Below, piece by piece: positions 1 through 8,717 of a DNA stretch of 64,000 bases. The stretch covers positions 62,001 through 126,000 of the forward strand of contig JAEUVD010000033.1 in NCBI GenBank assembly GCA_016787065.1. Direction: 5' to 3'. Positions within the stretch are counted from its first letter, which is position 1; each line of letters opens with the position of its first letter. A model generated the notes under the pieces. The model did not search any database. It was given only the letters and a program-made list of their open reading frames with translations, and was not told the origin of the DNA. The translations under genes were made by a program, and so were the position numbers. The stretch is from Chitinophagaceae bacterium (GTDB taxonomy: Bacteria; Bacteroidota; Bacteroidia; Chitinophagales; Chitinophagaceae).

Positions 1-1
1 A

Positions 2-223
2 TTTCGATTCCATCACATGTACAAGGAGGTATTTGGCGTGAGTCCTCATCGCGATATGATTCGATTTAAATGTGAGGAAGCATTACGTTTATTTCATCAG
101 TTAAAACTCACATGGACGGAAATAGCACTTCGTTTGGATTTTGCCGATCTGCCAACGTTCAGTAAAGCCTTCAAACGGATTACAGGAGTTACACCTTCTA
201 AATACTCTTTGACTAGAGTATAG
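2..223 (+). CDS. AraC-family transcriptional regulator, C-terminal end (partial)
   Basis: This is the tail of a DNA-binding regulator cut by the left edge of the window. The reading frame is open from base 2, and the visible residues fit the second helix-turn-helix of the AraC/XylS domain: F-x-H-x-M-x-K-E-V-F-G-V-S-P-H-R, followed after one helical stretch by a second copy-like segment (LPTFSKAFKRITGVTPSKY). That latter segment is the classic AraC signature, in which an aromatic/hydrophobic core precedes G-x-[ST]-P. Two such segments in tandem suggest either a duplicated HTH or the family's two-HTH arrangement with an unusual spacing. The ATG at base 17 lies inside the domain and is not the start. 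The sensor half is off-window, so the ligand and target are unknown. It converges on the operon at 535-5124. Confidence 0.8.
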   Translation, partial: FRFHHMYKEVFGVSPHRDMIRFKCEEALRLFHQLKLTWTEIALRLDFADLPTFSKAFKRITGVTPSKYSLTRV

Positions 224-534
224 TTTTTCTGTAGGAAAATTCTAAGGTGTGCTTACCATTGCTTATCGCCGAACATTCTCACTTTACGCAGTAACTGTTA
301 CCCAATTGCGATAGAGTATTTACAACACTTAGGTTAGTACATCAATGCCAAAGGAAATCGAAAAAGCGGTTAACTGGGTGTTCCGAGCTAACCGCTTTTG
401 AAGCATCATAATTTATCTTTTCAGAAGATGAATTGTATGCTTGGAAGTTAATTTATAACCGGACAGAACCTTGCTATTTCAATTTGTCAAGCTTTGGATT
501 TAGGACGCAATCAAGTCAATCGGACGTTGAGAAT
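224..534. other. Convergent intergenic region
   Basis: Gene-free stretch between the AraC-type gene and the minus-strand secreted-protein operon. The only structure I can support in it is the hairpin at 362-399. I read both strands for protein remnants and saw none. Confidence 0.6.
362..399. terminator. Bidirectional intrinsic terminator
   Basis: An 11-bp perfect stem (AAAAGCGGTTA at 362-372 with TAACCGCTTTT at 389-399) around a 16-base loop, with A/T runs at both ends. It sits between two convergent genes and can serve both strands. Confidence 0.75.
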
Positions 535-1107
535 TTAAGGAGTCGCTGCACCGATACCGTTGATTAAATTCCCCTCCAAAATTAAAAAATCGAAAATATC
601 TACTGCACCATCTCCATTCGTATCAGTATGGAGATAACCAAAACTTCCATTCACGATATCTGGTTCGAGTGTTAAATAGTCGAACACATCAACAATATCA
701 TCTTGGTTAATATCTCCCGAATAAAGTGCCCAAATACCTGGTTCAACCTCAGCCTGATTGGCACCATAGGCCATGGATGCCTGTGTTGTAAAATCGTAAG
801 TGGTAACATTCGACAGTAGAACAGGGGTGGAGCTCCAAACACTTATACTGTTTCGGTGTTTGATAACGAGATAATACGACTGGCCTACTACACCCAATCC
901 TTTAACGGAAATGGATCCATCTTGTTTTAAGGTTGATTTGGTTCCGAAAAGAATAGTAGAGGGTGTAATAGCGTCGTGTAATTCAAGTGTTATGCTATCC
1001 GCTACATTGGAAGGGTTTAAATACACTCCTTGATTGTAAAGGACATCCGTCATCTGTTCTGCACCCAAATAAAAGCCTTGTAAAAAGGCTCTTACATGAA
1101 GCAAATT
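535..1107 (-). other. Shared C-terminal module, copy A
   Basis: About 190 codons aligning end to end with 8145-8717 and 47557-48127. Landmarks in order: F-L-Q-G-F-Y; D-S-I-T-L-E-L-H; Y-Y-L-V-I-K-H-R-N; Y-D-F-T; A-Y-G-x-N-Q; SGDINQD; D-V-F-D-Y; G-Y-L-x-T-D-x-N-G-D-G; last residues GIGAATP. Confidence 0.85.
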
Positions 1108-1329
1108 GATTTCAATTGGTTGCTGAAATCCCTGAGTGAGGATATGACTTGCAGAAGTTAACGTTTGTGTATTTGTTTCGCCCACAGTAAACGATAATGA
1201 ACCTATGGCATTTACCTGATAAGCACCGAGAGAAGCAATTACCCTTGGTGATATACTTTGTGCATATACTGTACAAGCAATGAATAATGAAAGTATTATC
1301 CATTGGAATATGATGATTATTTTTTTCAT
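535..1329 (-). CDS. Small secreted protein ending in the KHRN/dockerin-like module
   Basis: About 264 residues. The ATG at 1329 is chosen because it opens a normal signal peptide (MKKIIIIFQWIILSLFIACTVYA), while the frame upstream of it gives a poor one. After the signal comes a short segment with S-L-S-F-T-V-G-E and L-T-Q-G-F-Q-Q, a motif I recognise from many Bacteroidota surface proteins. From about residue 75 the protein is the shared C-terminal module: F-L-Q-G-F-Y, S-Y-Y-L-V-I-K-H-R-N, then two calcium-type loops (SGDINQDDIVDVFDY and TDTNGDGAVDIFDF) and a final GIGAATP. The protein is therefore almost nothing but signal, linker and module. It is the last gene of the operon with the protease (59 bases upstream) and the fibre-like protein. 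Function unknown; a cell-surface or matrix role is inference. Confidence 0.8.
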   Translation of the reverse strand: MKKIIIIFQWIILSLFIACTVYAQSISPRVIASLGAYQVNAIGSLSFTVGETNTQTLTSASHILTQGFQQPIEINLLHVRAFLQGFYLGAEQMTDVLYNQGVYLNPSNVADSITLELHDAITPSTILFGTKSTLKQDGSISVKGLGVVGQSYYLVIKHRNSISVWSSTPVLLSNVTTYDFTTQASMAYGANQAEVEPGIWALYSGDINQDDIVDVFDYLTLEPDIVNGSFGYLHTDTNGDGAVDIFDFLILEGNLINGIGAATP

Positions 1330-1388
1330 GATGATCTTTTTAAACTTGATATATAAAGATGTTATTTTCAGAATAAGGTACATGCCTT

Positions 1389-2972
1389 CTAATAATCTGA
1401 ATTGCTACAAGGAGCAATTTTCATGGTTACACTGCCGTTTAATATCGTTGAAATAGTTAAGGCGCCATATACTGCCACATGATCAACTCCTTGAATACTT
1501 AAATTACCAAATGTACTCGTAACATTCGATTTGATGTTCAATTCACCACCACTATAAACTCCACCATTGGTGTTTAAAGGTGTAATTAAATAACGGGTGC
1601 CTAATCGCTCTATAGCTTGACCGTTACTCAGCAACGAGTTTATTTGAGAGAGTGATTGTGGCGACCATGTGTTAATGGTACTGATTGTAGGCGACATGAG
1701 GTAACTTGCTGATCCATCGTGAGAGGCACCGAAAATATGCCCCAATTCATGTGCTGTTAAATGGGTGAAGGAAGCAGTTGACCAGTTAAAAGCACCAAAA
1801 GGATAATCATTGGTTTGAACAATCATATAGATACCCTTTGTAACAGTACCTTGAAAAAGGTTGTTAAGGGAGCTCGTGTAAGCACATCCAACCGCACCTC
1901 CATCAAAGTTAATTCCGGAATAAAGTATGGCAACATCTTTATGTAGGTTATTGTAAAACCAATACGACGAGTTATCCCAATAATCTCTGAACTGATCTAA
2001 ACGATCTAACGCATTATCATCACAAACATCCGTTTCGGTATAGGGATCATTAGAAACCGTCCATTCATGTTGATATAGAACTTGGAATTCAACAGCAAAC
2101 TGATTCTGAAATAACGGTTCAACATTATTTAGGTTGTCAAGAATTTCGGAAGCAGTTACTTTCAGACCGCAACAACTGGTATAATTATCGTAGTCGGAGT
2201 CGGTAACAATTTCTAACTTCTTACATGCTTCACCTTGGGTGGATAGGGCATATTGTTGGAATTGATTGTTATTAGAGGTGGCTTGTTGAGAACGCAAGTG
2301 TTGATGATCGCGAACGGAAGTTTTAGTTTGCTGGTCATGCTTTTGTTCAAGAACCTTAGGTTTAAGTGTTTGTATATTTTTCTCTAATTTATCCATCATA
2401 CTACCACCACCGCAAGAACCTGGTTTAGGTACAACATCGTGTTGGCTATAAATAATTGCCAATTGATCGGATACTTCCGGAAGGAATTGGTTCAGTAATT
2501 CAATAAAATGAATGGTGCCGTTAACAAAAATAATTGCAGAAAAACTATGCTCTCTCACATTCATGCGCACAAAGGAATTCGGATCACTTTTTACATAGCC
2601 TGCAAACGTGCCACATGCCTCTCTTGGAACTTCTATTCTTCCATTGGCAGTAGTTTGTTCATATTTATAATCTATCGATCGTATTTCGTTTTCGTGTAAT
2701 TCGATTTCCCAAACGGTTGCTCCATGGCTAATAGTAACACGGATATTATTTTTTTGGCTATGCGTTCTGCTATAAAGTTGGGGCAAATCGATTTGCATAA
2801 CTTGATAGTTCAGGAATGTACTTTTAAGCTTTTCTTTGTCCTGAAGGGTCAGGAATTCGCTACTTCTATCTATAAACATCGATTGATTTTCTGTTTGTTT
2901 TAGCTGAGATTTTCCTTGAAATGAACAGCAGCATACAAGGAGGCTTGTTAATATTAATACGATAGTTTTCAT
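1389..2972 (-). CDS. Secreted reprolysin-like (M12B-type) zinc metalloprotease
   Basis: 527 residues. A hydrophobic signal segment (MKTIVLILTSLLVCCCSF) is followed by a long propeptide-like region and then a metzincin catalytic domain. The zinc site is plain at about residues 405-417: A-H-E-L-G-H-I-F-G-A-S-H-D, i.e. HExxHxxGxxHD, which binds zinc through three histidines. A methionine lies about ten residues on (SYLMSP), as expected for the Met-turn. The three adjacent cysteines in the signal could make it a lipoprotein, but no clean lipobox is visible. The protein ends in a short beta-rich tail (NGSVTMKIAPCSNSDY), not in a YPNP domain nor in the KHRN module of its neighbour. It is 7 bases downstream of the fibre-like gene, so co-transcribed. 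Substrate unknown. Confidence 0.85.
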   Translation of the reverse strand: MKTIVLILTSLLVCCCSFQGKSQLKQTENQSMFIDRSSEFLTLQDKEKLKSTFLNYQVMQIDLPQLYSRTHSQKNNIRVTISHGATVWEIELHENEIRSIDYKYEQTTANGRIEVPREACGTFAGYVKSDPNSFVRMNVREHSFSAIIFVNGTIHFIELLNQFLPEVSDQLAIIYSQHDVVPKPGSCGGGSMMDKLEKNIQTLKPKVLEQKHDQQTKTSVRDHQHLRSQQATSNNNQFQQYALSTQGEACKKLEIVTDSDYDNYTSCCGLKVTASEILDNLNNVEPLFQNQFAVEFQVLYQHEWTVSNDPYTETDVCDDNALDRLDQFRDYWDNSSYWFYNNLHKDVAILYSGINFDGGAVGCAYTSSLNNLFQGTVTKGIYMIVQTNDYPFGAFNWSTASFTHLTAHELGHIFGASHDGSASYLMSPTISTINTWSPQSLSQINSLLSNGQAIERLGTRYLITPLNTNGGVYSGGELNIKSNVTSTFGNLSIQGVDHVAVYGALTISTILNGSVTMKIAPCSNSDY

Positions 2973-2979
2973 GTTCGAA

Positions 2980-5124
2980 TTATTTATTTGCCTGAGTTAA
3001 TTGTTGCTCTAATTGTTCTATTTTTTCTTGTTGCTTTGAAATTTGCTTTTGTTGTTGCAACATATATAACGTTAGCTCTTCAACCTTTTCTACAAGTTTT
3101 AATTGAATACCACCAACGCTCATACCTTCAGCTTCTACTTCGGTAGCCGCAGGCATGTTAGGTAAACGATGAAAGGTATTAATATGTTCTTCTACTTCAT
3201 CTAGTGATTTCAATTTATAATCACTTGCAAATACATAGTCCGGAAACGGTGTTGCTTGTACACGTAATTCCGTACATATTATTTTACCACCTACGGATAA
3301 CTGATATCCACTTGCAAAGTTAGCGGTGCTTCCAATAGCCACAGTACCGTTCAATCTGGTTCTTCCTTCAACTTGTAATGCCGCATTGGTAGTTGCCGCA
3401 CCATCGATAAATGCCGCATAAGGTAAACTACTTTTAACATTGAACATCGAGTTGCTGAATATGGTTGGCGTACCAACAGATAAAGTACCTTGTGACCCCG
3501 TTTGACTTGGACTTATTACTGTACTACCAATTAAACCGGTAGAACCGGATACTTGTAATTTATACGCTGGTGCAGATGTACCAATACCAACATCACCACT
3601 AGTTGTGATGGCCATAGATTCATAGCCATTACCAGTATAGAAATAAAGTGGATGTGCACTTGTTGTACCAATCCAACCTGCACCGCCATCGAGGTAGGAA
3701 GCTAAAGAAACGATGCCATCTGTATGCACCAGTCCGTATCCCGAATTTATGGAAGCAACGTGACCAGCTACAGAAAGTTTATAGGCAGGCACTGATGTGC
3801 CTATACCAACATTACCGTCTTTGTTAATACGCACTTGTTCATTGAGTATGTTCGATGAATTGCGGGTTGAAAAAGCAAGTCCACCATTTCCAAATTGATC
3901 TCTTTCAACCAGATGTATCGTGGCAGCACCTTCGTCGTTATTCGTTATATTGATAGGATCAGCAAACGATAATCGAGCACCATTATCCGGAGTGGTAATA
4001 TTGTCATTAATCAGTTGCAGGGCTGCTCCTTTAGCTTGAGCGCAATAATCACCACAATTATGTTGATGGAATCGAACAGAAGGCAGCGGACTTCCAATAA
4101 AACCTGTTACATCTAAACGAGTGCTTGGCGTTTCTGTTGCAATACCAACGAAACCGTCTTCATTGATTGTCATTCTGCGTCCAAAACCATTATAGTTATG
4201 ATGTGTTATAAAATGTACTTTCTGACTGTAATTACCACTCAGGGTGGTGTTTTCAATTTCCATACCACCAGTAAAAGAGTAACCATCATTGATTCCTATT
4301 TTTCGAGAGCCGTTGTTTTCATTCCAGGCTCCAAGAGAAATATCTCCACGTACATCGAGCAACGTTTTAGGATACAGTGATCCAATGCCCACTTTACCAT
4401 CACCTTGAATCATCATTTTGATTTGATTTAATGATTGAGGCGAATCATTCGTGCCACCGCCACCGGATACACCAAAGGCTAAATTGTCGTTACCTGTATT
4501 TGTATTATAATAGTGAAAGAGTGCACTAGCCCGTGTATCTGACGGATTGGTCCAGTAACGAGAAAAGACCATTCCAGCCGATGGATTGTTTTGTGTTCCT
4601 GCTAAGTCATGCAGGTGTAAAAGTGCATCGGGCGAAGTAATTCCAATACCCACACCGCCGGAATTGGTATTAGAAATAGCATTGCCATTAGTCTGCCAGG
4701 AGTTATCAGAAGAGCTGCCGGCATGTAACGCATAAGGCACACTCATAAGTTGCGAACTACCCATATCGGTATAGTTTGTTCCGCCAGTAATATCCATTTC
4801 CACTTGTAAAAACTTCGATCCTACCGCCCAATTAATGGCAGAAAATGTGCCGAGCAGAGGAGTACCTTGTCCGATTTGTGTAACAAATAAACCGAGCGGA
4901 GTAGTGGTGGACGTGTGTGATTCTTGATAGAGGATAGTACCCGCTGCCGAAAGATCTCGTATACTCAATCGTAACGAAATATTTTGTGAGATTAATGGAT
5001 CGCCTGCGCTATTTCGGGCTATGGCCTGATACGGAATGGCTTGTGGAGCTTGTGCTGTTGCCTTGAACGCAAAACCAATTGTAATGCCGAGGCAAAAGAG
5101 AAAGGTTTGAAATAATTTTTTCAT
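2980..5124 (-). CDS. Secreted fibre-like protein with repeated VGIGT motifs and coiled-coil end
   Basis: 714 residues with signal peptide (about 1-24). The N-terminal domain (to about 135) has the P-Y-Q-A-I-A-R-N and V-P-Y-A-L-H-A motifs seen at the start of many Bacteroidota repeat proteins. The middle holds at least five spaced copies of V-G-I-G-T-x-x-P-x-x-x-L-x-V-x-G, the motif that leads automatic annotation to call such proteins 'tail fiber'. The C-terminal part (FASDYKLKSLDEVEEHI, then a Q/E/K-rich heptad stretch) looks like a trimerising coiled coil. There is no YPNP domain. It is the first gene of the operon with the M12B protease and the small module protein. It probably forms a trimeric surface fibre; there are no phage structural genes nearby, so I do not call it a phage gene. 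Confidence 0.7.
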   Translation of the reverse strand: MKKLFQTFLFCLGITIGFAFKATAQAPQAIPYQAIARNSAGDPLISQNISLRLSIRDLSAAGTILYQESHTSTTTPLGLFVTQIGQGTPLLGTFSAINWAVGSKFLQVEMDITGGTNYTDMGSSQLMSVPYALHAGSSSDNSWQTNGNAISNTNSGGVGIGITSPDALLHLHDLAGTQNNPSAGMVFSRYWTNPSDTRASALFHYYNTNTGNDNLAFGVSGGGGTNDSPQSLNQIKMMIQGDGKVGIGSLYPKTLLDVRGDISLGAWNENNGSRKIGINDGYSFTGGMEIENTTLSGNYSQKVHFITHHNYNGFGRRMTINEDGFVGIATETPSTRLDVTGFIGSPLPSVRFHQHNCGDYCAQAKGAALQLINDNITTPDNGARLSFADPINITNNDEGAATIHLVERDQFGNGGLAFSTRNSSNILNEQVRINKDGNVGIGTSVPAYKLSVAGHVASINSGYGLVHTDGIVSLASYLDGGAGWIGTTSAHPLYFYTGNGYESMAITTSGDVGIGTSAPAYKLQVSGSTGLIGSTVISPSQTGSQGTLSVGTPTIFSNSMFNVKSSLPYAAFIDGAATTNAALQVEGRTRLNGTVAIGSTANFASGYQLSVGGKIICTELRVQATPFPDYVFASDYKLKSLDEVEEHINTFHRLPNMPAATEVEAEGMSVGGIQLKLVEKVEELTLYMLQQQKQISKQQEKIEQLEQQLTQANK

Positions 5125-5278
5125 GGTATTTATTTTTTGAATTACACCGTAAAGTGAAGCTATTCAAATACAAGATTTTTTGTAAGTATATGCGTTGCAG
5201 GAAATAAGTATGTGAAACCTATCTATTTGGTCGGTAAACTATGTTCGGGTAAAAGAATGGCTTTTATACTTTCAGGAT

Positions 5279-5286
5279 TATATTTG
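5279..5286 (+). promoter_or_regulatory. -7 promoter element for the LytTR regulator
   Basis: TATATTTG matches TAnnTTTG. It ends 17 bases before the ATG at 5304. No convincing -33 box is seen. Confidence 0.45.
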
Positions 5287-5303
5287 TTGAAACCAATTCG
5301 TTG

Positions 5304-6044
5304 ATGCGACCAATCACGTATGTAATAGCCGATGATGAGGCTGTTTATAGAACCATGTTGGAATCTTTCTTGCAAGCTTTGCCGCAAAGCAAGTGTTTGC
5401 GTATATGCGAAAACGCGCTAGAGGTTAGTTCGTTTATTCACGATAATCCGCCCGATGTATTACTGTTAGATATAGAAATGCCTGGCTTAAGTGGCTTACA
5501 ATTGGTAAAATCATTATTGAAGCAACCTTATGTTATTTTCATTAGTTCGCATGGCGAATACGCATTGGATGCTTTTGAAGTGGATGCGATCGATTTTATA
5601 CGAAAACCAATTCCGCCTGAGCGCTTGTTGCGTGCTATGGAGAAGGTAAGAACCTTATTGCAAATGAAGGAAGATCAGGCTACTTTAGAAAACTTTCGTG
5701 CGTCGCCGGATGATTATTTTTTTATTCGTGAAGATGGAGCCTACGTACGTATTAACTATGATGAGGTTTTATATATTGAATCCTTATCTGATTTTGTAAA
5801 GATTTATCTCCGAAACAAACAAGAGAAATTGGTATTGGTAAACCTGAAAAATTTATTACTTCAGTTACCAAGTTCTGAGTTTGTTCGTATTTCACGAACG
5901 CATGTGGTTTATAAAAAGGCCATTACTGCAGTTACTAAGGATAGTGTTATACTACACGAAATACAATTACCATTCAGTGCGCAGTATGCTGCTATCATCA
6001 ATGACGCCATCATTGGTAATAAGGCTATAAAACGTCATGCTTAA
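5304..6044 (+). CDS. LytTR-type response regulator
   Basis: 246 residues from the ATG at 5304 (the preceding TTG codon is in frame but less likely). Receiver domain about 1-120: acidic pair D-D-E near residue 10, phospho-acceptor D56 in L-L-L-D-I-E-M-P, and the conserved K in R-K-P. C-terminal LytTR DNA-binding domain about 135-240, recognised by Y-F-F-I-R-E-D-G, V-L-Y-I-E-S-L-S-D-F-V-K-I-Y and F-V-R-I-S-R-T-H-V-V. It should bind direct repeats in promoters and act as a transcription factor. It overlaps the next gene, the kinase, by 8 bases, so they form a translationally coupled two-component pair. Target genes unknown; the secreted-protein operon starts divergently 180 bases away. Confidence 0.93.
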   Translation: MRPITYVIADDEAVYRTMLESFLQALPQSKCLRICENALEVSSFIHDNPPDVLLLDIEMPGLSGLQLVKSLLKQPYVIFISSHGEYALDAFEVDAIDFIRKPIPPERLLRAMEKVRTLLQMKEDQATLENFRASPDDYFFIREDGAYVRINYDEVLYIESLSDFVKIYLRNKQEKLVLVNLKNLLLQLPSSEFVRISRTHVVYKKAITAVTKDSVILHEIQLPFSAQYAAIINDAIIGNKAIKRHA

Positions 6045-7920
6045 ACCTATTCCAATGACTCGATGTGTATTTTTTATTTTCTTTTTGACGGACATCTTTT
6101 TCTTACTTAACTGTAATGCACAAAATCAACATGAAATAGATAGTATGGTCAAACTCCTTCAACCAGGAGTGAAGGATACTGTTCAAATGAAGTTGAATCG
6201 AAAAATTGCAAGACGTTATTCCGATAACAATCAAGCATTAGCCTTAACGTATTTTGAGCGAGCGAAAGATATTGCTGTTTACCTGAAACGCCCATACGAA
6301 AGTGGTGATAATTACTATGGTATTGCATATTCTAATTTCTGTTTAGGTAATCTTGATCTAGCCGTAGAAAACTATTTGCAATCCATTAAATATTATGAAC
6401 AAGTGAGTTACGATCCCAGCTTAGCGGATGCCTATCTTTCTGTAATATCGGTGTATTGCGACATGAAGAATTTTCCGAAAGCAAAAGAGTATTTCAAAAA
6501 GGCTGAACGTGTGCTGGTTGATTCAAAAGATAGCTTTCAACTTTGTAGTTTGTATTCGCAGGGTGGGAATTTATTTAAACGCGCCGGACAGCCTGATTCG
6601 GCATTTTATTTTCTACATAAGGGAATTGGTGTAGCTGATGCCTCGCATGATAACGAATCAAAAATTGTTTTATTATCGAATCTTTCTTTAGCGTATAAAG
6701 ACGCCGCGCAATATCTTCAGGCAAAGCACTGTATTGATACGGCTTTAAAGCTCATGGAGAAATCGGAAGATAATGTTGGAGGCTTGGCTATGTTGCATAA
6801 TAACCTGGCATGTATTCAGGTTGAATTAAAAGATTATTCGGCTGCACTTCACAATTTTGAGGTGAGTTTAAACGAGGCTCAGAAAACAGGCATGCGCCAA
6901 GTGGAAATGGAGAATTACAAAAACATCGCCGACCTTTATGAGAGAACAAAAAACTATGAACAACATGCACGTTATCTTAAAAAATATTTGGAGTTAAAGG
7001 ACAGTATTTTTAATGACGAAAGTAAAAATAGAATTGCCCAATTAGAAACAGATTATGCCGTTGGAAAAAAGAACTTGGAGATTGAACAGAAAAATTCTTC
7101 TATCCTAAAACAAAAAAATAAAATTAATTTATTTGCTGCCCTTATCGTGGGTGCAACCATGCTTTTATTGATATCGCTTTATTTGAATAATAAAATAAGA
7201 AAGCAAAAAAAGGTTGTAGAGAAGCAAAAGGAAGCACTACATGATTTAAACAAGGTAAAAGATCGTTTGTTTAGCGTAATAAGTCATGATTTACGGAATC
7301 CACTGAACGCCCTTCAATCGTATTTGATGTTGTCTGATAATGAATCACTATCAGCTGATAAAAAGCTTTTATTTAAAAATGAAAGTATACAAGCCGTAGC
7401 ACAAACAAGCAACCTGTTGGATAATTTGTTGGCATGGGCAAGTATGCAACTCAAGGATAGTACACCGAAAATGATTCCATTGGCCATCCTCCCTGTGGTA
7501 GAGGATGTAGTGAATATTTTGCAGCTTCAAGCTAAGCAAAAGGGAATTCCAATTGAAGTTCAACTTGAAGATCAAAAAGTAATTTCAGATGAAGGAATTT
7601 TGTCGATTGCATTGCGCAACATACTTACAAATGCTATTAAATTCAGTAAGGAAAATCAACCTATTCGAATCACAGGTTTCGTTTCAAACCAAACATATTG
7701 TTTATCCATTAAAGATCATGGCATTGGCATGAGTGAAAAACAAATAGAAGCAGTTCTTCGTAAACAAAATGAAGAAACCCGCATTGGAACAGAAGGCGAA
7801 AAAGGGTCAGGTTTAGGAATGTATTTGGTGGTTCAATTATTAAATAGAATTCGTATCCCGTTGAACATGGAAAGCAAAATGAACGAAGGAACAACCTTTC
7901 AATTAAATATTCCTATGTAA
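6037..7920 (+). CDS. Sensor histidine kinase with periplasmic TPR repeats
   Basis: 627 residues. Signal peptide ending near N-C-N-A-Q; about eight TPR-like helical pairs (roughly 40-330; e.g. A-L-T-Y-F-E-R-A and A-L-H-N-F-E-V-S-L); a coiled stretch; one membrane helix at about 363-384; then a cytoplasmic kinase. The HisKA phospho-acceptor is H417 in S-V-I-S-H-D-L-R-N-P-L-N-A. The ATPase domain shows N-I-L-T-N-A-I-K-F-S (N box), D-H-G-I-G-M (G1) and G-S-G-L-G-M-Y-L-V (G2). TPRs outside the membrane suggest sensing of a protein or peptide. It starts inside the LytTR gene, so the two act together. A HisKA-type kinase is not the most usual partner of LytTR regulators, which more often pair with kinases of the 'His_kinase' (LytS/YehU) class. 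Confidence 0.92.
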   Translation: MLKPIPMTRCVFFIFFLTDIFFLLNCNAQNQHEIDSMVKLLQPGVKDTVQMKLNRKIARRYSDNNQALALTYFERAKDIAVYLKRPYESGDNYYGIAYSNFCLGNLDLAVENYLQSIKYYEQVSYDPSLADAYLSVISVYCDMKNFPKAKEYFKKAERVLVDSKDSFQLCSLYSQGGNLFKRAGQPDSAFYFLHKGIGVADASHDNESKIVLLSNLSLAYKDAAQYLQAKHCIDTALKLMEKSEDNVGGLAMLHNNLACIQVELKDYSAALHNFEVSLNEAQKTGMRQVEMENYKNIADLYERTKNYEQHARYLKKYLELKDSIFNDESKNRIAQLETDYAVGKKNLEIEQKNSSILKQKNKINLFAALIVGATMLLLISLYLNNKIRKQKKVVEKQKEALHDLNKVKDRLFSVISHDLRNPLNALQSYLMLSDNESLSADKKLLFKNESIQAVAQTSNLLDNLLAWASMQLKDSTPKMIPLAILPVVEDVVNILQLQAKQKGIPIEVQLEDQKVISDEGILSIALRNILTNAIKFSKENQPIRITGFVSNQTYCLSIKDHGIGMSEKQIEAVLRKQNEETRIGTEGEKGSGLGMYLVVQLLNRIRIPLNMESKMNEGTTFQLNIPM

Positions 7921-8144
7921 CAAGTTGAACGAACTACTAATTTTTTGAAGTTACAATCTTTTAATGAGGGTAAAAGAAGCTGAGTAACTACAGTAAACAA
8001 GTATCTGTGTTATGAATTACTTTCACTACGAACAATAAAAAGTCATTTTTAAGTCATCAGAAATGAAAGAAGCTATTCATGTGGTATTGAATGAAAGTTT
8101 ATCCATCATGTCAAGTAAGTTCAGATTGTGCTTTATGCTCTTCT

Positions 8145-8717
8145 TTACGGTGTTGCAGCGCTAATTCCACTGATAATATTCGGATCAATCACGATATAAT
8201 CAAAGGCATCAACACTGCCATCACCATTAAGATCAGTATTTAAATAACCAAATGCGCCATTAATTATATCTGGATCCATTTCTAAATAGTCGAATACATC
8301 GATACCATTATCGTGGTTAATATCACCACTAATTAAAGTATAAATTCCTGGCTCAGATTCAGACTGATTATCACCAAAAGCTTGTGAGGCTGCAGTGGTG
8401 AAATCAAATACTACATTATTAGTAATCAATACAGGATTGGCACTCCAGGTTTCTACATGATTACGATGTTTAATCACAAGATATCTGCTTGTTCCAATTT
8501 CATTGAGTGGTACATGGCAATTTATTTGTCCGTTACTATGTATTATTCCTGTAAAGCTTGAACTTAAAGGAAACCCTGCCGAATTCTCATGGAGTTCAAC
8601 GGTTACCGTATCGGTAAAACTTAAAGGGCTCAGTAAGCCACTTTGCGTTAATACCGGATACATGGAAGCATTACCCGCATAGAATCCTTGTAATAAACAT
8701 TTTACATACAATAATCC
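8145..8717 (-). other. Shared C-terminal module, copy B
   Basis: About 190 codons: L-L-Q-G-F-Y; V-T-V-E-L-H; R-Y-L-V-I-K-H-R-N; E-T-W-S-A-x-P-V; SGDINHDNGIDVFDY; TDLNGDGSVDAFDY; final GISAATP. It aligns over its whole length with 535-1107 and 47557-48127. Confidence 0.85.

Noticed and set aside
2980..5124. Prophage tail-fibre gene
   Set aside because: Only the VGIGT motif suggests it. A signal peptide is present and no phage gene is nearby.
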